Assembly (NCBI GenBank): GCA_018136815.1
Contig: CM030933.1
Location: 6,611,137 to 6,675,136 of the forward strand
Source of the DNA: Isochrysis galbana
Lineage: Eukaryota; Haptophyta; Isochrysidales; Isochrysidaceae
Direction of reading: 5' to 3'
DNA: 64,000 bases
In this document: positions 50,593 to 59,500 of the stretch, piece after piece
Position numbering within the stretch: position 1 is the first letter of the stretch
How the letters are laid out: each line of letters opens with the position of its first letter
The notes under the pieces: generated by a model
The model's input: only the letters and a program-made list of their open reading frames with translations
The model's database searches: none
What the model was told of the DNA's origin: nothing
Position numbers and translations under genes: made by a program

Positions 50593-53500
50593 ATGGGCTC
50601 GAGCGCGGCTCCGCTCCTCAACCCATGGGAGTGCCGCTCTCTCTCCACAATTCTTCCTTTCTCTCGGCCGGCCGCCGCCGCTTCCGATGGACGGGGAGAG
50701 GTGGGAGCTGGAGGCGCAGAGTCCAAGGGAGGTTTGTTCTGGAGCGAACTGCTCGACCCGTCGGTCAGCTCCACGACACACACGCGCCAGCATCCGCGCG
50801 AACGGCGGCACTTGCAGAGGGGACGGAGTGGAGCGAGGCGCAACTCAGGGCCTGCGAGAGATGCAAGGCCGCCGGCGCCCGGCTCGTACGCTAGGCGCAA
50901 CGCAGGGCCTGCGAGAGATGCGCGGCTGCCGGTGCGTGAGCCAGCGCGCGAGCCAGCGTGCGAGCCGGGCGCCCATCCGCTGAGGAATGGGTACGCTCAC
51001 GCGAAGGGTGACAAGAGCCGAGACGGCGGATGGGGATCCCGACCTCCGAGCATGCATGAGAGCGTGGCTCGGCACGGGCACGGACGGCCAGGACAGCAGC
51101 CCCAAAGATGGTTGCCAAGGGGGGTAAAAGGTGGGCAGCCATTCCAGCGCAACTGGAGCATGCATGTGGACTGTGGTAGGAGGGCGGAATGTGATGGTGC
51201 GCCGAGCATCGACCCTGACCAAGATGGGAGTGGCCCGCCAGGCAAGAGTAGCACGCACAGTAGTCTTGCCGGTAACAGCTCGGCGTGGGGAACGCCGCGC
51301 AGGGGTGATTCCGGTCGGGACGGCATTCGGAATGGCGCTGGTAGTGAGGGGACGTTGCGAGGGCCGCCAGGCGGGGCAGGCGACGGAGTCGGATTTGCCG
51401 GTGGAGGTTCGTTACGAGGGCCGTCTGGCGAGAGGAGCGAGCGACCTGGGCCTGGTCGCGGAGGTTCAGTGTGGGGGCCGCCAGACCGGAGCCGACCAGA
51501 AGCGACTGGCGAGCGAGGTCATTCTATCAGACAAAGTGCTGCCCACACTGGTGGGCGAGCTGATCCTGGAAATGTACGCTCGCCGCGAGGCCCGACAGGC
51601 AAGAGCGGTGAGCGAAGTCGCCTTCCTTGGGGGGATCATCTATGGGGGCCACCTGATCACAGCCGCCTGCACGGGAGCGGCGGACGGGCTGATCAAGTTG
51701 CCGGAAGCTCCCCACGAGGCCTGAGGGGTGGGAGTGGCGGGCGAGCCAATTCTCTCGGTGGAGGATCGCCCTGGGGGCAGCCGAGTGAGACCAATATGGC
51801 TCATAACGACGAACCGGCTGGTCCTGCCGTTGCATGCTCGCCGCGAGGCCCACCAGGGAGTTGTGGCGTGCGAGCTGGGCCTTCCCGCAGAGGTTCGCTG
51901 TGGGGACCGCCTAGCATGGCTGGCCCGGGCGGGAGCGGCGGCGGACCCAGTCCCGTCAATGGAAGCTCGCTGCGAGGCCCGTCGGACAGAAGCAGCGAAC
52001 GTGCCGGTCCCGTTTGCGGGGGCTCACTGCAATGCCCGACTAGTGGGAGAAGGGAGCAAGCTGGTCCCGCTCATCGGGGCTTCCTGCGCGGTCCGCCAAG
52101 CGGGGGCAGCGAGCCAACCGGTACGGACATTACAAGCACACTGCGGGTGGGCGGGGATCAAGGTAGGAGCAGCGAACAAGCTGATGCCGCTATTGAGGAC
52201 TCACTACACAGGTCGCCAGGTGGGAACGGCGAGCGAATCGGTTCCGTCGGAGCAAGATCATTGCAGGTGCGTAGGCCCCCCGGCGGGAGCAGCGAACAAG
52301 CCGGCCTTGTAGACCGGCGCTCCTTGATGGTACCGCTAGATGGAAGCGGCGATCGAGTCGGTCCCATCGATGCAAGCTCACTTCGGGTGTCGATCCACAG
52401 AAGCGGCGACCCAGGTGGTCCGGCCGGCGCAAGCTCCCTGCAAGGCGCGCCAGCCGTGAATGGTAGGCGAGCCAGCTCCGTGCCCGTGAAATCGGCGCAG
52501 GGGGCCCCGGGCGGGAACTACGCGCGAGGCATCCATCTCCATGAGAGCTCGCCGCGGGTGCCTGTTGGCGGAAGCGGCATCCAGGCCGGTCTGATCTCGG
52601 GAAGCTCGTTGCGAGGTTCGATATGCGAGAGATCTGGACCTGTCTCTGAAGCCACGCAACAAGGGACGTTCAGCGGCGGCGGCGAACGAGCCGGCCCTCC
52701 CTATGGAAGTTTACCGCAAGCGACGCTGAGCGGAGAGGCCGAGGAAGCAGGCCGTCACCATGAAGACTTTGAGCGAGCGCCGCCGCTGAGCGGAAATTGC
52801 GCACGAGCGGGCCCTGCATGTGTTGCCGCGCCACCACTTGCGCTCGAGCAAGCAGGCTGTACCCATGAAGGCTTGCTGCGAGCGCCGCCGCTGAGCGGAG
52901 GTGGCGCACAAGCCGGCCCGACATCCGGTGCCACGCCTCTATGGGCGCCAGGCGGAAGCGGCGAGCGAGCTTGCCCTGCGCATGTCGGCATGTTACGAGG
53001 GAAGTCAGGCTGTAGTCGTGAGCAGGTCGGGGACGAGGCGCATAAAATTGGCAGCACTCCGTGCCTTCACAGTGGGTGGAAGAAACGAAAGTTAGATACC
53101 CAGGGTCGACTTCCCGCCAAAGATCTCTCGGCCCCACGCGACGTACCAACTCGCCACACGCCTGTGGCATGGACTGACGGAGAGGCTCCCGCCCCAAATA
53201 AAGAGCTGCTTACCCAGATCCATCACGATGGATCCGGGCGGTATGCGGGGGCCGTGGGCATGGCTCCAGGGCGCCAGGCAGAAGCTCAAGGATGCTGGAA
53301 ATCAGCCCAAGATGTCGCGATGTCAGTTCAATTTGGGGATGGGGAGAGCGAGAGTAAGGAGGACTGCGACCAATCCGATAGCGATACGGCACAACGACGG
53401 ACAAGACTGCGTACGATAGATCGCAATTCTCCCGACACAGATCGATTGCCCATGCCAATCGCCTCGACGGAGGAACGAGGGCTCACTCCTCACCTCGTCA

Positions 53501-56500
53501 TGGGGACAATCGGCGGTGAGAATCTCGCACAGCACACAAGGCTACCTAGGCCGTCATGCGGTGGCCCCGACGCAACGCGAGTCCCCGGCGTTCAAGCGCC
53601 GATGCCATCTGAAGTCCGCGACGGCTCAGTACACATTGCGTGGAGTGATGTTTGCGTCCGGCACCTCGATAACGATGCCAAAATTATGGGACGAAAACGA
53701 TCACGAAGAGCCCCTCTCAGTCCCCGTGCCATGCGTGCGAATGACACAATGTGCTGGTGCTCCTCGGCCAGCGGGCCGGCCTATCACGACGATTCTGTCT
53801 TGCCGCACATGGCCAACTCCTTTTCTGTGATGGGATGCCTGCCCGCACCCCCGAACGGGGCTTGGAGCGTTTCGCATAGCGAAAGCATGGGGGCCGCAGA
53901 CGAGTCGAGGCCTAACCTTGCTGCAGGCCATTCTTGCAGTAAGATCTTAGGATGTTCGCAAGCAAAGCCGAGCCCGCCCATCATGAGGGGCGGTCGGGTG
54001 ATCTCAGCCCTATCAGACGGCGGTAACGACACCAACGGTAGCGATGACTGCGCGGCGCCAAGGCCGTGTGTGCCTCCTCAGACCGGCACCGCCGATTGCA
54101 CAGTGGGCACCGCGCTCACGAATCTTGAACAATCCAGCAACAGCAGCAGCGAGGGCGCTTTCGTGGGCGTGGGCGTTCTTCCTAGTCTTGGTAGCGAAAT
54201 TGTTTTCGACGGCTCGCTGGTGCCCACGCCCGCACAAAGCCCCCTTGGTACTGCCTTGAAGCCCTATGGCCCCCGTCTCGTTATACCAGAAGATCGGGCA
54301 TTATTTGTGGCGGCCGGCTTGGATCCTGTATCGACGCCGACGAGTGTGACGATGAGCATGTCACACACACCCAATCTGGCGTCAGCCCATTCAACAGCGG
54401 CTGCGACAACGCTTCCGGACGACGTCACCCTTTCTTCTGCATCATTTGCCTCCTCTCCTTCACATGGGGAACCTCCCGCTACGTCGGCCATGCCTCTTAC
54501 GGCTTCGAGGAAGCGTCCTCTACATGCGTTCCTGGCCCAGCCACAGCCCACGCTCGCATCCACACATGAGGCCACGCGTCTCGTGAAATGCGATGCGGGG
54601 GCACTTGGATCGACGCCGCCCCCGGTTACATCAGAAAATGTGGACGAGGAGGGCAATCAACCCATATCGACTGCACACCTCGCACCCGCAGCAACTCGTT
54701 ACCAAGCGAGCCTCCCGACGAGCACCGTTGGGGTAGCGTCGTTGGCGCAAAACATGAGTGCGAGCACGTTGAGCGCCGCACTAGCTCCACAAGGCTTGCC
54801 GGAAATGTCCTCGGCGTCCCAGTCCACATCCCCGATGACTCAGATCTGTCCTGCGACACCCATGGTCATGGCCACGCCCATGGCGTGGGTGCCGATGTTG
54901 GTGCCAGTTGTTCCACTTGCACCATCAGCGATACCCAGAGTCGCCGTATTTGCACAAACAGCCCCGGGGGCAGGGGCGGCACAGTGCCCCGGGGGGAATT
55001 CGATCCCCGGGCCTATCTTCGAGACAGCACCCCAAGAAGCGGAGGCACTAGCTGCTGCGGCCAGTCTTGCCGACTCGGCTGCTATCGCCGGCGTGGGGTT
55101 GGGCGAGGCAGCGAGTGTGGGGCGGGTAGCACCACTGAGGGCACCCGATATCGTCATCGCGGCGGCCCGGCGGGGCGACACTCCTTCATCTTTCGCAGCC
55201 GATGAGACGCTCGGACAGCCAAATAGACCGCTAAAGTCCTCTACAGATCAGGGCGGGTGCTCTTCACAGACGACGCGCAAGGTAGCGCCCGCGGCAGTTG
55301 CGGCGCCCTGGGCCAGGAATCGTTCTGTGCTGGCGAACGCTAGGGCAGCCCCTGCGGCAGCATTAGCGCTGCATGTTTCCGCGCCAAGCCTTGTACAAGG
55401 TATGCTCGCCGACATTGGAACCCCGGGAGAACACAAAACTTCTCATGACATGCCCGCACCAAACATCAAATCCGCGCCAATGGCGCCTCTGTCCAAGGGG
55501 GCTCCTTGTGAAACGACTAACATGCTTGGACGGGACCCATTGGCGCACACAAGGCTTAAGCCAGTACCGGCTATTCGGATGCCGACAGTACCTTTGGCGG
55601 ATAAATCGGTGCCTTTGGGATATCATACGGAGGAAGGGTCTTCGGATGTAGTACGTCGACCTCTTGAGGAGGATAGGATACAAGCTCCAATATGCGGACC
55701 GGATCTAGAGATAACATTGACAGGTTCACTAATTGTCAACTCCAAGGCAGCGTCCTCGAGCTTGGAGGAGCGTACGGGCGAGACCTCAGAACGAGCAATA
55801 TCTCGTTGTGCACCCGCGCAGAACTCTATTGGCCTTGAACAACACATCAAGAGCACCGGAAATACAGTGGCCGGGGCGAGTACAAAGGGCTCATGTCATG
55901 CTGTCTCTTCCATTGGGACTAGAATTTCCAAGAAAGCGTCAGCGCCCAGCACCTCTGACTCAGTTCGACATACGTCGAAGCTCGAGCGCGTCATAACAAA
56001 TGGCATGACTGCCGCGAAGCAGACAGTATCGAGTAGGATAACTGCGTCGGAGGCGCCGCACTTCTCATCAAAGGCGCAGTGCTCGTCTAAGGCGCAGTGC
56101 TCGTCGGAGGCACAGTACTCGTCGGAGGCGCTGTGCTCGTCGGAGGTGCCGTGCGCGTCTGAAGCGTCCTCCTCGGCGGGGATGCCACCCTCGGCGAGGG
56201 TACCGCCCTCGGCTGGGGAGCCCTGCTTGGCGAGAACGTCTTGCTCGGCGAGGGCGCCCTCTTCGGCGGGGGCGCTGTCGGCAGGGGCGTCCTCTTCGGT
56301 GAGGGCGCCCTCCTCGGCGGGGGCGCTGTCGGCAGGGGCGTCCTCTTCGGCGAGGGCGCTGTCGGCAGAGGCGCCCTCCTCAGCGGGGGCGCCTTGCTCG
56401 GCGGGCGAGCCCTCCTTGGCGGGAACGCCCTCCTCAGCGGAGGCGCTACCGCCGGGGATGCCCTCTTCGGCGAGGACGCCCTCCTCGGCGGGGGCGCCTT

Positions 56501-59500
56501 GCTCGGTGGTAGCACCCTCCTCGGCGGCGAAGGCGCCATACTTGGCAGGGGCGCCGTCCTCAGCGTGGGCGCCCTCATTGGCGAGGGGGGCTATCTCAAC
56601 GTGGACTCCGTCCTCGGCGGGGACGCCTTGCTCTGCGGGAGCATCCTCCTCGGTGGGGACGCCTTGCTCTACGAAAGTGCCCTCCGTGGCGGGGGCTTCC
56701 TTAGCGGCGGAGGCGCCGTCCTCAGCGGGGGCGCCATGCTCGTCGGGGGCGCCGTGCTCAGCACGGGCGCCGTGCTCGGCGAGTGGGCCTTCCTCGGCGA
56801 GGGGGGCTTCTTTGGCAGGGGCGCCGCGCTTGCCGAGGGCGGCTTGCTCATTTTCTGTCGATCGTGACGATAACTTTATTCTCCGGGCGCCCTCCTCGAC
56901 GGGGCCGCCTTGCTCTGCATGGGCGCCCTCCTCGGCGGCGGGGGGGGCCTCCTCAGCGGCGGCGGAGGCGCTGTGCTCAGCAGGGGCGCTGTTCTCGGCG
57001 CGGGCGCCCTCCTCGGGGGGATCGCCCTCCTCATCGGCGGGGGCGCCGTCCCCAGCGGCGGGGGCACCGTCCCCAGCGGCGGGGGCGCCGTCCCCAGCGG
57101 CGGGGGCGCCGTGCTCGGCTGGGGCGCCGTCCCCAACGGCGGGGGCATCGTCAACAGCGGCGACGGGGCCGTCCTCAGTGGCGGAGGTGCCGGCGCCATT
57201 CTCGGCGAGGGGGCCTGCCTTAGTGAGCGCGTCCTCCTTGGAGAGGGAGCCCGCCTCAATAAGGGCGCCTTCCTCGGCGGAGACGCCTTGCTCTGCGGGA
57301 GCACCCTCATCGGCGGGGGAGCCCTCCTCGGCGCCTAGGGCGCCCTCCTCAGCGACGGGGGCGCCGTGCTTAGCGGCGAGAGCGCCATGCTCAGCGGCGG
57401 GGGTGCCGTCCTCAGCGGCGGGGGCGCCGTCCCTAGCGGCGGGGGTGCTGTCACCAGCGGCGGGGGTGGCGTCACCAGCGGCGGGGGCGTTGTCCTCAGC
57501 GGCGAGGGCGCTGTCCTCAGTGGCGGGGGTGCTGTCTTCCGCGAAGGTGTCCTCCTCGGCGATGGGGCCTGTCTTAGTGAGGGCGTCCTCCTCGGAGAGG
57601 GGCCCTGCCTTGTCGAGGGCGCCCTCGGCGGGGACGCCTTGCTCTGCGGGAGCACCCTCCTCGGTGACGAGGGCGCCCTCTTCAGCGGCGAGAGCGCCAT
57701 GCTCAGCAGCGGGGGCATCGTCCTCGTCTGCGGGGGCGCCGTCCCCAGCGGCGGGGGTATCATCCGCAGCGGCGAGGGCGCCGTCCTCAGTGGCATTGGT
57801 GCCGTCTCCTGCAGAGCTGCCCTCCTCGTCGAGGGGGCCTGCCTTGGTGAGGCCACCCTCTTCGGAGAAGGGACCTGCCTTGGTGTGGGCGCCCTCCTCG
57901 GCGGGGACGCCTTGCTCTGCGGGAGCACCCTCGTCGGTGACGAGGGCGCCCTCTTCAGCGGCGAGAGCGCCATGCTCAGCAGCGGAGGCATCGTCCTCGT
58001 CTGCGGGGGCGCCGTCCCCAGCGGCGGGGGTATCATCCGCAGCGGCGAGGGCGCCGTCCTCAGTGGCGGGGGTGTCGTCTTCCGCGGGGGCGCCATCCCC
58101 GGCGACGGGGCCTGCATTGGTGAGGGTGCCCTCCTCGGCGAGGGGGCCTTCCCTGGTGAGGGCGCCCTCCTCGGCGAGGACGCCTTGCTCTGCGGGGGCA
58201 CCCTCCTCGGTGACGAGGGCGCCATGCTCAGCGGCGGGCGTGCCGTGCTCAGCGGCAAGGGCGCCGTGCTCAGCGGCGGGGGTACTGTGCTCGGCTGGGG
58301 CGCCGTCATCAGCGGCGTGGGCATCGTCTTCGTCTGCGGGGACGCCGTCCCTAGCGGCGGGGGCATCGTCCGCAGCGGCGAGGGCGCCGTCCTCAGTGGC
58401 GGGGGTGACGTCTTCCGCGGGGGCGCCCTCCTCGACGATGGGGCCTGCCTTGGTGAGGGCGTCCTCCTCGGCGAAGGCGCCCTCCTCGGCGGGGACACCC
58501 TGCTCTGCGGGAGCAAGTTCCTCGGTGACGAGGGCGCCCTCTTCAGCGGCAGGCGTGCCGTGCTCAGCGGCGAGGGCGCCGTGCTCGTCAGGGGCGCCGT
58601 GCTCGGCAGGGGCGCTGTGCTCAGCAGGGGCGCTGTGCTCGGCGAGGGGGGCTTCCTCGGCAGGGGCGATATGCTCGGCAAGGGTGCCGACGGCAGCGGC
58701 GGCGTTGTGCCCGGCGCCAAGGGAACACTTCTCGGTGGGAGCGCCCTCCTCATTTAGGGCGCCCTCCTCGGCGGGGGCGCCCTCCTCGGCCGGAGTGCCT
58801 TGCTCGGCGAGAGTGCCCTCCTCGGCGGCGGGGACGCCGTCATCGGCAGGGGCGCCGTCTTCCGCGGGGGCGCCCTCATCGCCGAGGGGGGCTGCCTTAG
58901 TTAGGGCGCCCATCTCGTCGGGGGCGCCTGGTGATTCGGGGGCGCCTAGCTCTGTGGGGGCACCTTGCTTTGCGGCGGCGTCGTCCTCGGTGGGGGAACC
59001 GTGCTCAGCAGTGCCGTGCTCGGCGGCGGCACCCATCTCATCAGCGGGGGCTCCCTCCTTAGCGGCAGGGGCGCCTTGGTCGGCAGGGGCGCCTTCCTTG
59101 GGGGAGTTGCCTATCTCAGCGGCGGGAGCGCCCTCCTTGGCGGCGGGGGCGCCCTGGTCGGCGGTGGCGGCGCCCACGGCGGCGGCGGCAGGGGCGCCCA
59201 CATGCGCGAGGGCGCCTTCCGCGGCGGAGTTGCCCATCTCAGCGGCGGGGGCTCCCTCCTCAGTGGCGTGGGCGCCGTGCTCAGCAGCGGGGGCGCCTTC
59301 CTCGGCGGCGGGGGCGCCTTCCTCGGCGAAGTTGCCCATCTCAGCGGCGGGAGCGCCCTCCTTGGCGGCGGGGGCGCCCTGGTCGGCGGTGGCGGCGCCC
59401 ACGGCGGCGGCGGCAGGGGCGCCCACATGCGCGAGGGCGCCTTCCGCGGCGGAGTTGCCCATCTCAGCGGCGGGGGCTCCCTCCTCAGTGGCGTGGGCGC

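Noticed and set aside
50114-50983. Arg/Glu-rich frames on both strands
   Set aside because: GA microsatellite artefact upstream of the J-domain gene.
51131-52312. Two alternative + strand frames within the N-terminal part of the giant gene
   Set aside because: They are open because of the short repeat, end within it, and connect to no unique domain. The chosen frame continues to the J domain.
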